DNA from: Undaria pinnatifida
Taxonomy: Eukaryota > Sar > Phaeophyceae > Laminariales > Alariaceae
Length of the DNA stretch: 64,000 nt
Direction of reading: 5' to 3'
Assembly (NCBI GenBank): GCA_012845835.1
Contig: JABAKD010000027.1
Span: 15,948,573-16,012,572 of the forward strand
The translations under genes and the position numbers were made by a program. The notes below the pieces were generated by a model. It saw only the letters and a program-made list of their open reading frames with translations. It ran no database searches and was not told the origin of the DNA. Positions within the stretch are counted from its first letter, which is position 1. Every line of letters begins with the position of its first letter. This document shows positions 41,301 to 44,849 of this stretch, one piece after another.

Positions 41301-42256
41301 CACCCGTGCACACTTGAGACAGCAGAGATAAATGAACAAATATTTTCATAAAATATTGCTGTACACACATACACGAGCGTAGCGTGTGTGCGTGAGCACA
41401 TGAGAGAAAGACGCTCGCGCACACATGAGAGGAAGATTCTCACATGACCACATCATCTTCCACGTACACAGGCAGATGGGCAGGCAGGAGATGACGTGAT
41501 GGCGTGGGATGTGGCAATAATGCAGCGTTCAGCACATGCACAACATGAAGAAACCAATCCTATAGACTACCGGTATACTACTGCTGTGCGTAATGCTCAA
41601 CCTGGCACTTGCCTGACAACCTGGTAAAGTAGCATACGAGTACGCAGCTAGCTCCTACATGATATCTCGAGATTCGAGACCCTGCTGAGCTCATGAGAGA
41701 GCTACGAGTACGAGTACGGCTCATGGGGTACGGCATGGTCAGAATCCGTACTGAATGTCCGCGAGAGCACTTTGTACACTTCAGACTTCTTGTCGTACAT
41801 TTTTTGCTTTTTTGAAATTTAAATTTTCAATTTTCCAACACTGCAGCACAGAGCGCCACATGAAGCAAATAAATGAAGAAATCAAGCAGAGCAATCATGG
41901 CACGCCAGGGTGCACGTCGGAGTGGAGGCGCACGCAGGTTGCTTGCGAGGGAAGCTCACCTCATCCTGCGAGAAGTCATGGTACTGAAGTGCTTGGTGTT
42001 GACGATACCCGTCGACCAGCCCTGCCGGAAGGTCTTCTATGTCGTTAACGACATCGTGTGGAGAAGCAGCACCAGCAGCAACAACACTACTAGGAGCAGC
42101 AGCTACCCTAACGCGTTTTCGAGAGCCCGTCATCCCGGCAGTCGCGAGCTGAGAAGCAGGCGGTGCTGTGGAAAATCCCCCAGCGTGGTGACAAAACCGT
42201 ACGGGGGGAATAACTGGTGCCAGCTTGAAGAGTAGAGCACTCACGAGCACGAGCAT
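4852..42256 (-). CDS. MUTYH: MUTYH: adenine DNA glycosylase (MutY homologue), 12-exon gene model
   Basis: Role (known family): removes adenine mispaired with 8-oxoguanine in base excision repair, in nucleus and/or organelles. Model on the minus strand, exons: 42256-41960, 40298-40210, 19519-19345, 16742-16592, 15555-15429, 15037-14986, 13570-13230, 12597-12507, 11869-11659, 10664-10606, 9982-9914, 5613-4852. All phases match across junctions and the sum is 2424 nt (807 residues plus stop). Seen in the product: catalytic Glu in SEVMLQQ, helix-hairpin-helix LPGIGPYTAG, catalytic Asp in VDGNV, a four-Cys iron-sulfur motif, a NUDIX-like C-terminal domain (GLLAGQWECP, SHLRHTMQ, TTGMKKVL). It is longer than the human protein (about 550 residues) because of a repeat-bearing linker and a 230-residue tail. 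No premature stop, so probably functional. Uncertain: the start codon, and the exon 2/3 junction, which uses a GC donor in this model; two alternative junctions also keep frame. Confidence 0.9.
6030..6240. repeat. SINE-like repeat, 'aactcagatcc' subfamily
   Basis: taactcagatcc, then ccccctccccactacgg, then cttcatttttgttgcg and tccctcgtcgactcgc match 9690-9845 and 52490-52655. An expanded (ttctc)n lies inside at 6095-6125. The cttcatttttatcgcg part is shared with the tRNA-derived SINE body. Confidence 0.65.
7085..7215. repeat. Degenerate GGGTC repeat unit
   Basis: gggtcgagtcgggtcgggtc-type words alternate with ttttcaaatattacggg. The same combination, in reverse order, flanks the long (GGGTC)n array at 14460-14810, so both belong to one dispersed family. 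Confidence 0.7.
7505..7605. mobile_element. MITE-like 85-bp repeat (family M85)
   Basis: acaactggaaacccgtttt, then tggtatggggatggg and ggggctctaaa are shared with 18165-18410 (two diverged copies), 20285-20365, 36605-36690 and 39608-39690. Several copies start or end with ttaa, as expected for TTAA-targeting non-autonomous elements; that class assignment is inference. Confidence 0.6.
7860..7965. repeat. Family D dispersed repeat, partial
   Basis: cctgcgaccacata, gatcaagactctggacggg and cgctgggtgtggtgtgccgatgtcgatg resemble the end of the 51.35-51.9 kb unit and copies at 11.4, 23.9, 30.8, 38.4 and 53.9 kb. Confidence 0.5.
9000..9096. repeat. 12-bp minisatellite (cggttagtaaa)n
   Basis: About eight units of cggttagtaaac and agggtcagtaaa alternate. 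Confidence 0.85.
9235..9545. repeat. GATC-rich repeat
   Basis: Runs of agatcatctagatcatcta occur at both ends, with a middle (gcaggatctgtgatgtgg, agagtacagatcc) shared with 4090-4265 and 15790-15890. The order of blocks is conserved between the three loci, so this is a dispersed element rather than a simple array. Confidence 0.65.
9690..9845. repeat. SINE-like repeat, 'aactcagatcc' subfamily
   Basis: Closely matches 52490-52655: cgcactactctcgcgctccc, taactcagatccggggtc, cccctccccactacg, gtgccttcatttttatcgcg and ttccctcgtc. Adjacent to exon 11. Confidence 0.8.
9914..9982 (-). CDS. MUTYH: MUTYH exon 11 (69 nt)
   Basis: Acceptor gtgcag at 9988-9983 and donor gtaatc from 9913. It codes for 23 residues (VERITLADSPG...SARE) in phase 0 on both sides, bridging HTMQ of exon 10 to VRWVDAS of exon 12. 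Identity rests on position, phase and splice sites; this stretch of the C-terminal domain is poorly conserved in MutY proteins. Confidence 0.75.
10035..10322. repeat. Tandem duplication, about 145 bp x 2, in MUTYH intron 10
   Basis: Each unit has a poly-G tract, then aaaaaattagcacat, then cctagatttcttgcggctcg and ttttctaattaaa. The second copy begins about 145 bases after the first. Confidence 0.85.
10606..10664 (-). CDS. MUTYH: MUTYH exon 10 (59 nt)
   Basis: Acceptor gtgcag just above 10664 and donor gtatac from 10605. It completes a split Gly codon from exon 9 and encodes REGVGSVVHVLSHLRHTMQ. LSH occupies the FSH position of the MutY NUDIX-like domain, whose Ser contacts 8-oxoguanine in known structures; Phe is replaced by Leu here. 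Confidence 0.9.
10668..10862. repeat. Tandem repeat (gcgccaatcagarcaca), intron 9
   Basis: Six or seven units of about 38 shortening to about 25 bases, each with ccaatcagaacaca or ccaatcagagcaca, run up to the exon 10 acceptor. The CCAAT words are probably incidental. Confidence 0.85.
10955..11132 (+). mobile_element. tRNA-derived SINE, partial, plus orientation
   Basis: gagtgcatagtcgtgctcgt, gcgagagcgtgagttagca, aaatcgacgcaagtctccgagca, gaaccctatgcgcgataaaaa match the SINE body, as found in reverse orientation at 28735-29040. The tRNA head is missing. The minisatellite at 11135 grew from its gcgataaaaatgaaggc end. Confidence 0.75.
11135..11322. repeat. 11-bp minisatellite (gcgtaatgaag)n
   Basis: About 17 copies with few variants. 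Because 11 is not a multiple of three, it yields open frames in several frames on the minus strand; these are artefacts. Confidence 0.95.
11395..11545. repeat. Family D dispersed repeat
   Basis: gtctgtgaccacatat, gatgaagaatcaggatgga, caatgatgccgttgggtag and aacgtgaagacaacac match 23880-24060 and 38385-38535. Confidence 0.65.
11659..11869 (-). CDS. MUTYH: MUTYH exon 9 (NUDIX-like domain, first part)
   Basis: Acceptor gggcag above 11869 and donor gtgtga from 11658. It begins GLLAGQWECPCVVL, the counterpart of GLLAGLWEFPSV of human MUTYH, then carries about 45 residues of Gly/Lys/Glu-rich sequence not present in bacterial MutY, ending LLFSELGLPRNCVR. The split codon is completed by exon 10. Confidence 0.9.
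12265..12500. repeat. Tandem repeat, about 40 bp x 6, next to a splice donor
   Basis: Units of the type gcaccaaaaatgcggcggaa then cactcatgaacgcctcc recur six times with 70-85% similarity. The array ends about 7 bases from the exon 8 donor on the minus strand. Confidence 0.85.
12507..12597 (-). CDS. MUTYH: MUTYH exon 8 (start of C-terminal domain)
   Basis: Acceptor cccaag above 12597 after a pyrimidine-rich stretch; donor gtgagt from 12506. It encodes AVKQQTLSVSVVERETETGL then QIFLVKRPEP, matching the first beta strands of the MutY C-terminal domain (human CVLE...QILLVQRPNSG). Confidence 0.9.
13230..13570 (-). CDS. MUTYH: MUTYH exon 7 (iron-sulfur motif and repeat-bearing linker)
   Basis: Acceptor tcgcag above 13570, donor gtgagc from 13229. 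It begins ALMELGATVCTVSSPSCSTC then PVKSIC: four Cys spaced x6, x2, x5, the [4Fe-4S] ligand pattern of MutY/EndoIII. After ARKL comes an in-frame (ACC)n tract coding some 20 Thr (one Ala) followed by NDDDD, then VKGVKGAKS and CACTVCEVGEDG, ending VTEFPRKALK, the human VTNFPRKA counterpart. The repeat therefore sits in the interdomain connector and keeps frame. Confidence 0.93.
13370..13441. repeat. MUTYH: (GGT)n / (ACC)n coding microsatellite
   Basis: Plus strand: atcatcatcatcattcgt followed by about 20 ggt units with one ggc. Within exon 7 it is read as poly-Thr and poly-Asp. The opposite strand gives an artefactual poly-Val frame and another frame poly-Pro. Confidence 0.97.
13825..13962. 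mobile_element. MITE-like repeat, GGCGGTATCCCGAT family
   Basis: gaccgccttatatagg, ccaggtggtgagttatg, gtcgcgccaaacgattttcg, taatatcgggatatcgcctt: same block order as 4440-4622. In MUTYH intron 6. Confidence 0.55.
14456..14812. repeat. (GGGTC)n pentanucleotide array with unique shoulders
   Basis: About 53 nearly perfect gggtc units on the plus strand (14463-14722), followed by diverged gaccc words with atatttcaaatatcttctg. Lies in MUTYH intron 6. Open frames through it encode GRVGS or DPTRP repeats and are not genes. Confidence 0.97.
14986..15037 (-). CDS. MUTYH: MUTYH exon 6 (52 nt)
   Basis: Acceptor atcag above 15037, donor gtcagc from 14985. It completes the Trp codon of exon 5 and encodes DLAKCIVDTKRPGDFNQ, the conserved RPGDFNQ segment preceding the iron-sulfur motif. 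Confidence 0.95.
15180..15310. repeat. AT-rich tandem repeat (attgatgtaatgt)n, intron 5
   Basis: Imperfect ttgatgtaatgtattgatg and ttgatatgtactgatctat units fill much of the 391-base intron 5. Confidence 0.8.
15429..15555 (-). CDS. MUTYH: MUTYH exon 5 (catalytic Asp)
   Basis: Acceptor gaag above 15555, donor gtaagt from 15428. Encodes AVASIAFGEIEPLVDGNVIR then VLSRLKAIASDPKSAVLNKLC. VDGNV carries the catalytic Asp of MutY (Asp138 in E. coli numbering). Phase 1 in, phase 2 out, matching exons 4 and 6. Confidence 0.95.
15690..16135. repeat. (atgatctat)n GATC-rich array in intron 4
   Basis: Short units gatctatat, gatctacat and gatctgtat repeat through some 440 bases, interrupted at 15740-15900 by the block shared with 4090-4265 and 9360-9470. 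Confidence 0.85.
16592..16742 (-). CDS. MUTYH: MUTYH exon 4 (helix-hairpin-helix)
   Basis: Acceptor gtgtag above 16742, donor gtgcgc from 16591. Encodes VNKAWAGLGYYRRAKMLHEG through LKELPGIGPYTAG. The WAGLGYY and LPGxGxYTAG motifs are diagnostic of the MutY HhH-GPD domain. Confidence 0.96.
18165..18410. mobile_element. Two M85 MITE-like copies
   Basis: ccaagtagttttctcccc, then ggtttccggttgtaatggcgttaa, and again ccaagtagttttgtcccc, ggtttctagttgtaaaggcgtcaa. Compare 36605-36690 and 39608-39690. Confidence 0.65.
18660..18797. repeat. 10-bp minisatellite (agtatgatac)n
   Basis: About 13 units with agc, aac or acc variation at the last positions. Confidence 0.92.
19345..19519 (-). CDS. MUTYH: MUTYH exon 3 (catalytic Glu)
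   Basis: Donor gtttga from 19344 after LAEADLEQ. Core AYGTWVSEVMLQQTRVDTVV then EYYVKWMKLFPTPKALAEAD contains the catalytic Glu (E. coli Glu37) in SEVMLQQ. The acceptor is uncertain: ggaag above 19519 (chosen; T-rich upstream, in phase with a GC donor of exon 2), gaacag above 19479, or atgag above 19474 also keep frame. The related decayed copy at 20.4 kb preserves ggaag|gg, which favours the first. Confidence 0.88.
20285..20367. mobile_element. MITE-like 85-bp repeat (family M85)
   Basis: taacgcctttacaactgga, aacccgttttcgggac, aaattacttggatttagtat, gacgggtttaggggctctaa. Directly adjoins the decayed exon 3 copy. Confidence 0.65.
20388..20482 (-). pseudogene. MUTYH: Decayed partial copy of MUTYH exon 3 inside intron 2
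   Basis: On the minus strand, ggaagg, ccccatc, then gcaacgcttgataacga and gcttacggcacctgcgta line up without large gaps with ggaaggggtcccatc, gcgacgcttgatgacga and gcatacggcacctgggtg of exon 3, at roughly 70-75% identity by eye. The SEVMLQQ codons are not preserved and a frame change is present. It seems to include the splice acceptor and the 5' part of exon 3 only. Confidence 0.7.
20700..20862. repeat. (GACA/GACG)n tetranucleotide array
   Basis: gacagacagacc, gacggacggacg and acaaacag variants run for about 160 bases in intron 2. Frames through it give Thr/Asp/Arg or Ser/Val/Cys repeats and are not genes. Confidence 0.95.
21222..21258. repeat. (CAC)n microsatellite
   Basis: accaccaccaccaccacta in a pyrimidine-rich context (21180-21300). 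The neighbouring frames look protein-like only because of low complexity. Confidence 0.9.
22125..22290. repeat. (AAG)n array, about 53 units
   Basis: A near-perfect 160-base polypurine run. It generates spurious poly-Lys, poly-Arg, poly-Ser and poly-Phe frames on the two strands. Confidence 0.98.
23129..23173. repeat. (CTTT)n microsatellite
   Basis: About 11 perfect cttt units followed by ctccctctcc. Confidence 0.95.
23248..23447. repeat. 7-bp minisatellite (aacatca)n
   Basis: About 28 units of atcaaac with a handful of g, c or t variants. As the unit is 7 bases, long open frames arise in all three frames; none is a gene. Confidence 0.97.
23545..23702. mobile_element. MITE-like repeat, GGCGGTATCCCGAT family
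   Basis: atgcggtatcccaatatc, tgtatcccgatataaggcgg, gggcactcataacctgg, tttgctctctatagc: reverse-orientation counterpart of 4440-4622. Confidence 0.6.
23880..24060. repeat. Family D dispersed repeat
   Basis: cgcagtctgtcagcacaga, gatcaagaatcgtgatggac, attaatggtgatgccgttg and aatttaacgtgaacacaaca match 11395-11545. Confidence 0.6.
25175..25292 (-). mobile_element. tRNA-derived SINE, 3' fragment
   Basis: cttttactttccagcttctg, gacaacaagccgtggtcag, aggtgtcatcccttctt, ggttcttgccttcaattttt. Only the tail half of the element is present; orientation is minus, as in the full copy at 28735-29040. Confidence 0.75.
25925..26022. repeat. 12-bp array built on gtacctggtacc
   Basis: Seven units of ggtaccgtacct or ggtaccgtgcct. 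Contains three exact TACCTGGTA palindromes. Confidence 0.92.
26425..26450. repeat. (TA)n microsatellite
   Basis: About 11 ta dinucleotides. Confidence 0.95.
26930..27440. repeat. Diverged tandem units, about 180-200 bp x 3
   Basis: Blocks of the type aacgtggcacgctgttt, gctcggcac, tcgatccggacttgag recur near 26975, 27160 and 27370. Parts (gataggacgtttctcgg, cctaggg) recur at 31120-31215 and 33315-33440, so the unit is also dispersed. Confidence 0.5.
27738..27873 (-). mobile_element. tRNA-derived SINE, 3' fragment
   Basis: ctactttccagcttctggac, aagccgtggtcacgggtgtc, ggttcttgccttcgattttt, atcgcgcatagggttcagca, cactgctcgtcgatttttca. Truncated before the tRNA head. Confidence 0.85.
28175..28224. 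repeat. (ACGC)n microsatellite
   Basis: Twelve perfect acgc units. Confidence 0.97.
28300..28470 (+). repeat. R2 dispersed repeat
   Basis: tagctgtgagattgagg, cttcgtcgaaaatgatc, tgtgtgtggtactcccatcg, cgcgtggcatg and gatcggcgactccccgtag keep the order of the R2 family with moderate divergence. Confidence 0.65.
28735..29043 (-). mobile_element. tRNA-derived SINE, full-length copy
   Basis: On the minus strand it starts at 29043 with ggtcgccccggtggcgtatc (A-box-like region) and continues to gagttcgatccccgcc (B box, GWTCRANNC pattern). A 200-base body follows (gcgagagcgtgagttagcaa, cgacgagcagtgggattgct, gcgcgataaaaattgaaggc), and it ends in an A-rich tail opposite gattttttttcttttttttc. Other copies: 38006-38311, 33455-33790, 34965-35285, 44850-45150, and fragments. 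The A box, B box and A-rich tail support retroposition from a Pol III transcript. Confidence 0.85.
29140..29378 (+). repeat. R2 dispersed repeat interrupted by an LTR2 fragment
   Basis: The R2 copy begins tccagctgcgagatcg and continues to ggatataggtcggcgactct. It is split after gatcgcgcgta by 29221-29310, and resumes at ggtgtgtgtcctcatt. Uninterrupted R2 copies (for example 37585-37800) join these two parts directly. Confidence 0.75.
29221..29310 (-). mobile_element. LTR2-family fragment
   Basis: Minus strand begins tgttaaggtattggtggggt and continues aaaggttgaccaatagctta and cccgaactaagccttataac, matching 31235-31330 and 43671-43760. Inserted within R2. Confidence 0.7.
29476..29644. mobile_element. 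MITE with perfect terminal inverted repeats and TA flanks
   Basis: acccggtttaagagcgccc (29478-29496) is the exact reverse complement of gggcgctcttaaaccgggt (29624-29642), and TA flanks both ends. The total is about 169 bp and there is no ORF. TA target site and short length suggest a Tc1/mariner-type non-autonomous element (inference). Exact TIRs suggest recent insertion. Confidence 0.88.
30040..30232. repeat. GC-rich (CGGGC)n compound repeat
   Basis: cgggccgggccgcggcccac units alternate with gaaaaattgacgggccggg at about 55-bp spacing, three or four times. Abuts the LTR at 30235. Confidence 0.85.
30235..30501 (+). mobile_element. LTR1-family LTR (probably solo)
   Basis: Starts tgttaaggtacggccttgaa and ends gcaacttaaca: 267 bp, identical in length to the 3' LTR at 56412-56678. 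Internal blocks caccatcggttcgaggaaat and cgaaagtgagtaacacccgg are shared by all four copies (30.2, 48.7, 56.4 and 63.2-63.9 kb). I see no matching internal element on either side and no clear target duplication. Confidence 0.8.
30752..30885. repeat. Family D dispersed repeat (reverse)
   Basis: tgtgtttttcacattaaact, catccagcacaagcagtg, ctgtagtcacaaactacaag parallels 53.92-54.04 kb. Confidence 0.55.
31235..31450 (+). mobile_element. LTR2-family LTR
   Basis: Starts tgttaaggaattagaaggta, with aaaggttgaccacttttcta, cccaaactaagccttatgag, agcaggtcggccggatatac. Shared with 43671-43855. Precedes a same-strand gag remnant, so it is probably the 5' LTR of a decayed gypsy-type element. The 3' boundary is approximate. 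Confidence 0.65.
31485..32072. repeat. Long imperfect inverted repeat in the gag remnant
   Basis: The left arm at about 31485-31725 (gcaaatcatgaggatgg, gaccgagcgcatcagttg, ttcggcttcgatccgggcgg, gacctgccgctcgcgggcga) is the reverse complement of the right arm at about 31835-32072, at about 85% identity by eye. Spacer about 110 bp. Confidence 0.88.
31735..32600 (+). pseudogene. Gag remnant of a Ty3/gypsy-type element
   Basis: A frame open from 31707 to 32198 (AEQMAAVKSAYVNTDTRKEV region), then after a stop and frame change SGPAAFDLLFQALSRQFDHG followed by ASALSELQNFGVPND at 32220-32360, then YPGELVTRPLGFGSIDAMW near 32485-32560. The DLLF...RQFDHGDAASALSEL pattern resembles retrotransposon gag alpha-helical segments; this is pattern recognition, not a search result. 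Stops and frame changes show it is dead. No zinc knuckle, protease or RT follows. Confidence 0.55.
33455..33790 (-). mobile_element. tRNA-derived SINE with clear A and B boxes
   Basis: Minus strand: gatgggtcagcggtagactg (A box, close to tRNA TGGYNNAGYGG) and gctggggttcgaatctcggc (B box). Body: cgcacgagaggttcgaattg, gagcagtgggaatgccgaac, gcgcgataaaaacgaaagca, and tail opposite caacttttttttta. The head differs from that at 29040, so it is another subfamily. The cloverleaf does not close, so it is not a working tRNA gene. Confidence 0.8.
34965..35285 (-). mobile_element. tRNA-derived SINE, diverged
   Basis: tcactttttgctttcgagct, gaccttctggacaagag, cagcattcccactgctcgtc, gatttgcatcgaatgttgcc, gctctcgtactttg. 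Sequence opposite the B box is aatttgaacccacaaaat, so the head is recognisable but decayed. Confidence 0.7.
35286..35345. repeat. (TAG)n microsatellite
   Basis: About 12 tagtag units followed by tggtagtaactagtagtaat. Sits at the SINE end. Confidence 0.93.
36605..36692. mobile_element. MITE-like 85-bp repeat (family M85)
   Basis: tagagccctgaaacccctcc, ctatactaattccaagcg, aaaaacgggtttccagctgt, gaaggcgttaaa. Confidence 0.7.
36812..36932 (-). pseudogene. 28S (LSU) rRNA 3'-end fragment including the sarcin-ricin loop
   Basis: Minus strand reads gacagtaatccaacttagta, then cgagaggaatcgttggttcg, gataattggtttatgggg, aggcagtgccccgaagttac, catctgtaggattatgactg. AGTACGAGAGGA is the universally conserved sarcin-ricin loop of eukaryotic LSU rRNA, and the flanks follow the eukaryotic 28S order closely. 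Homology is lost on both sides after about 120 bases, so this is a stray fragment within MUTYH intron 2, not a rDNA unit. Confidence 0.9.
37555..37805 (+). repeat. R2 dispersed repeat, well preserved
   Basis: ccaccgaggcgaccggtgg (the SINE head end), aaaatacactccagctgtga, gatcgaagacttcttcgaaa, catctttgcaagctgtgtgt, atactccgatcgcgcgtact, gtcctcattaagggtacagg, tcggcaactcc, gtgccagggtaaacagggtg. Confidence 0.8.
38006..38313 (-). mobile_element. tRNA-derived SINE, full-length copy
   Basis: Nearly collinear with 28735-29043: tctacattccagcttttgga, gttcttgcctttaattttat, agcaatcccactgctcgtcg, gctctcgccctttccgcatg, tatacgagtatgcactcggg, ctcgagctcacgacactgac, ccaccagggcgaccgg. Confidence 0.87.
38385..38535. 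repeat. Family D dispersed repeat
   Basis: gtctcagtctgtgaccacat, tataggatgaagaatcagca, tggacgctgggtgtacgg, gaacggttcgatatgaatac. Confidence 0.65.
39608..39692. mobile_element. MITE-like 85-bp repeat (family M85)
   Basis: ttcagggcccgaaaagcctt, ccctatactatttccgagta, aatgggtttccagtcgtaaa, ggcgtcaag. Confidence 0.7.
39904..40094. mobile_element. MITE with GTCCCTC terminal inverted repeats
   Basis: Left end cagtagtggtccctccatta, tagtgccgg; right end ccggcaatatagagggacct, acatg. The ends match in reverse complement as GGTCCCTCYATAttgCCGG with small gaps. An internal inverted copy (tgccggtatgtgcactatag, agggag) lies next to the left end. About 190 bp, no ORF. A CAGT start after TA hints at a pogo/Tc1 class (inference). 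Confidence 0.7.
40210..40298 (-). CDS. MUTYH: MUTYH exon 2
   Basis: Acceptor aggcag above 40298. Encodes VSIVRSELLSWYDKNRRMLP then WRGDPPPWT, matching LLSWYD..KRDLPWR of MutY. The donor is ACGAG|gcaagt, a typical GC donor, with an alternative CAA|gttttt four bases on. The exon is surrounded by purine-rich gagaga and acacacg repeats. Confidence 0.92.
40300..41460. repeat. MUTYH: Purine-rich degenerate repeats in MUTYH intron 1
   Basis: gagagagaac, gaacacatg, acacatgagagaga and cactcgcgcacaca words recur through 40320-40890 and 41200-41450, separated by about 40900-41190, which holds nothing recognisable. Frames through it are Cys/Ser/Val-rich shadows. Confidence 0.75.
41960..42256 (-). CDS. 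MUTYH: MUTYH exon 1 (N-terminal targeting region)
   Basis: Donor gtgagc from 41959 after QYHDFSQDE; FS..E..VR is the usual MutY N-terminal junction. Chosen start ATG 42256-42254 gives MLVLVSALLFKLAPVIPPVR then FCHHAGGFSTAPPASQLATA, a hydrophobic start followed by basic, Ser/Ala-rich sequence like an organelle presequence. A second in-frame Met at 42133 begins MTGSRKRVRV, which looks like a nuclear localisation start. A third in-frame Met lies upstream at 42415. Dual nuclear and mitochondrial forms are known for human MUTYH; here this is inference. Confidence 0.82.
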
Positions 42257-43670
42257 AGCATGTCTTGAGTCTTGAGGAAGGTGGAAGGTAGGTGATGCGT
42301 GATGCGCACTCTCAGACAGTGGGTTTCGATATTTTTTTAGCGAAACGACGGAGGGGACAGGTGACGAATACGAAATAGATTTTTGGATATCGAGCGGCCA
42401 AAGATATCGCGTCATAATCTGCTGACCAACCGCCGTTTTGACTGCTGCTGACCGACCGACCTACCCTCGAGCAATGTCACAATGATGATGCACCCGTGGA
42501 TGCATGCATTCCGCAACATCACCTCCGTTTTACCAATAATAGTCCTGTAGACTAGACAAATAAAACATGTCATTCGTTATTGGTGCTGCTACCGGTACAT
42601 TATTATTACACTAGTCTAGTATTAAAAGTACTCGTAGGTACCCCGAGGTACGAGGTGCCAGTGTGTCCTTTTTTCTGGTGAATCGGCGTGGACACGCCCT
42701 TTCTATCATAACCGTTCGCTGGTGGACCAGTGCTTACGTATACAGAAACGGCCAAGAGCGCAATATTCCTCGCCAAACTGTCGTCAGTGGTGTCCGCTTA
42801 CCTATTATAGTACCTGGTACTCTTATGTCCCTGCCGCTCACCTACAATACGTCACCAGATACGAGTTACTATTGTCGTCGGTGTCGCATCTTAAAACTCT
42901 ACCGACTGCTGCTGATGTTGTGTACGCCATGTGCCAACGTGTACCTGGCATTGCCTGGTACCTGAGGATGCTGTACCCTGATGATTCGATTTTAGAATAT
43001 GACCCCCCGTGCTCGTGGACTGCTTTAACGCGCACCGACATGCACGCCGCGACCAAAGCTCACACCGCCGCCATTGACACCACCACCACCACCATCATCA
43101 TCGGCCGCTACAACCCTCTCTGAAACTGCCCGGCTTCACCCCTCTCTGACAACTGACTGCAGCCATATTATGCTCCAAAAATTGGCCGCCACCACCACCA
43201 CCACCAGCTCATACAACCCCCGCGCCAGAGCCGACGTTGAGCGCGGCAATAATAATAACTGAGGCGCAGCTCCGAAACGAAGTGCACGTCGATCGAGCAC
43301 ACCTTCTCTGCGCCTTCCCTCCCGATTGTGCGGGTCTCCCGGTAGTTTAAAAACATCACCCTATTCGCGAAAATGTCACGCTATTGGGCGTTATTGTTGT
43401 CATGATTCGTGACATTTTTTTTTTCGTTAAGAAGGATAATTTCGTGGTGTTGGGTGTTGGAGAAGATCAAAACTTGGATCACAACCAATCGTCTTGACCA
43501 CGTATATGTGCATAATACACTGCGGCCTGCGGCCTCTCGCTGCCGACCTTCAACACAGCGCTTTCAAACAACAACACCACATCGTCCCCTAACACCACAC
43601 GCCATCACCATCCATTTAACTTTTGGGGGCGCCACACGTCCCCCCATCACTAACGCTCTGTATACGCCGG
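42257..43670. other. Upstream flank of MUTYH, no gene recognised
   Basis: Expected promoter side of MUTYH; no TATA box or clear initiator stands out. Short (ACC)n patches at 43080-43105 and 43188-43210. Some 100-130 codon frames at 42663-43123 have no recognisable features. Confidence 0.5.
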
Positions 43671-43855
43671 TGTTAAGATATTGGAGGTGGTATGAAGTTA
43701 GTCTGTTTGATCGCTGGTAAAAAATAGACCAAATGCCTACCCAAACTACGCATTGTAACACTCTCCCCCTCAGGACCGGCTGGATAGCAGGTCGGCCAGA
43801 TATACGGGCGCGGACGTATCAGCATGGATCCAAGCTTAGGGTTATCCGAACCCCC
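43671..43855 (+). mobile_element. LTR2-family LTR
   Basis: Starts tgttaagatattggaggtgg, with atcgctggtaaaaaatagac, cccaaactacgcattgtaac, agcaggtcggccagatatac. Followed by ccaatggtgttatcgacgac, which could be a primer-binding region. The 400 bases after it repeat some of its words (tgcctaccccgactaagcct at 43960), suggesting a second degraded copy. Confidence 0.65.
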
Positions 43856-44815
43856 GACCCAAAAACCAATGGTGTTATCGACGACGCCACTATTTTTTAA
43901 GAAATTGTAGGCTATGAATTAGAAGATTTTGGCAACCACAGGAATAAGGTAACCAATTGCCTACCCCGACTAAGCCTTGCAACACCGGCCCCCCAATTTG
44001 TCGGCAGGTGGCGTTGCGGGTGTGGGTCCACGAAGATGACACCCGGAGCCACTGTCACAATTCATCAAAAGGTGCTAGACAGGGCAGGGACGCAGCGGCT
44101 TAGGATTTTTGTGTGTTGCGCTGCGCCAAGTTAATTTACTTACGTCCGTTTTTAGGTGAGATACAAGGCGGCTCACGCTATTAGCGGCCCAGACCCCCCC
44201 GGTCGTCAAAATATCAGGACTGTGAGCTGGCTGGATAACACACAAAACGTACACACCACCACGTACACGAAACACCAAAATAACAAATTCGTTTCGTGGT
44301 GCATTCACCCGCGAAATAACGGTGTGCATCTCTGCAGCTTGTGAGGTGTTCGCGGGATTCAGACATTTCCCGCCGCGCACCTACGGCCTCTTCTGGCCAG
44401 CCTCGACTGGATACGTGTATAATATTTCTTCGTGATTCCCGTCGTCACGACAAGGGAGCAAGAAGGAGGAGGGGGAGTAGGAGCTGGCCAGCTGGTCGCG
44501 ATGAGCGAAAAGGGCCAGTACCCAAGGCTGTCAATGGCGCAGAGGGCATACCATATACCATCATACCTCCGGACCACCTGACAAACGGGCCTTTCGACAC
44601 ACTATCACACACTATTGCTAGCAACGTCGGCACGGCGTTCGTCAAGATAATGGCACGTTGACGTTCAAATTGACGTGGATCATATACGTGACCTTGGCAT
44701 CGATTGTGTCTTGACCCCTTCGGCGACTTGATAAAATATTAGCGTGGTGGAAGAATAGCGACCTAAAACACTGGAGGTGCACGGTCTTGTCCAGGTTTAG
44801 GAAGAACGCAGAGCA
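43856..44815. other. Probable degraded retroelement interior
   Basis: Follows an LTR2 on the same strand. Frames are broken into pieces shorter than about 105 codons with no domain I can name. Called only from position. Confidence 0.3.
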
Positions 44816-44849
44816 GTTTGCAAGTAGGTATCACCATCCTTGACGCTTG

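Noticed and set aside
42663-43123. Plus-strand frames of 100-133 codons upstream of MUTYH
   Set aside because: No domain, no codon-bias difference that I can see, and the frames include (ACC)n repeats.
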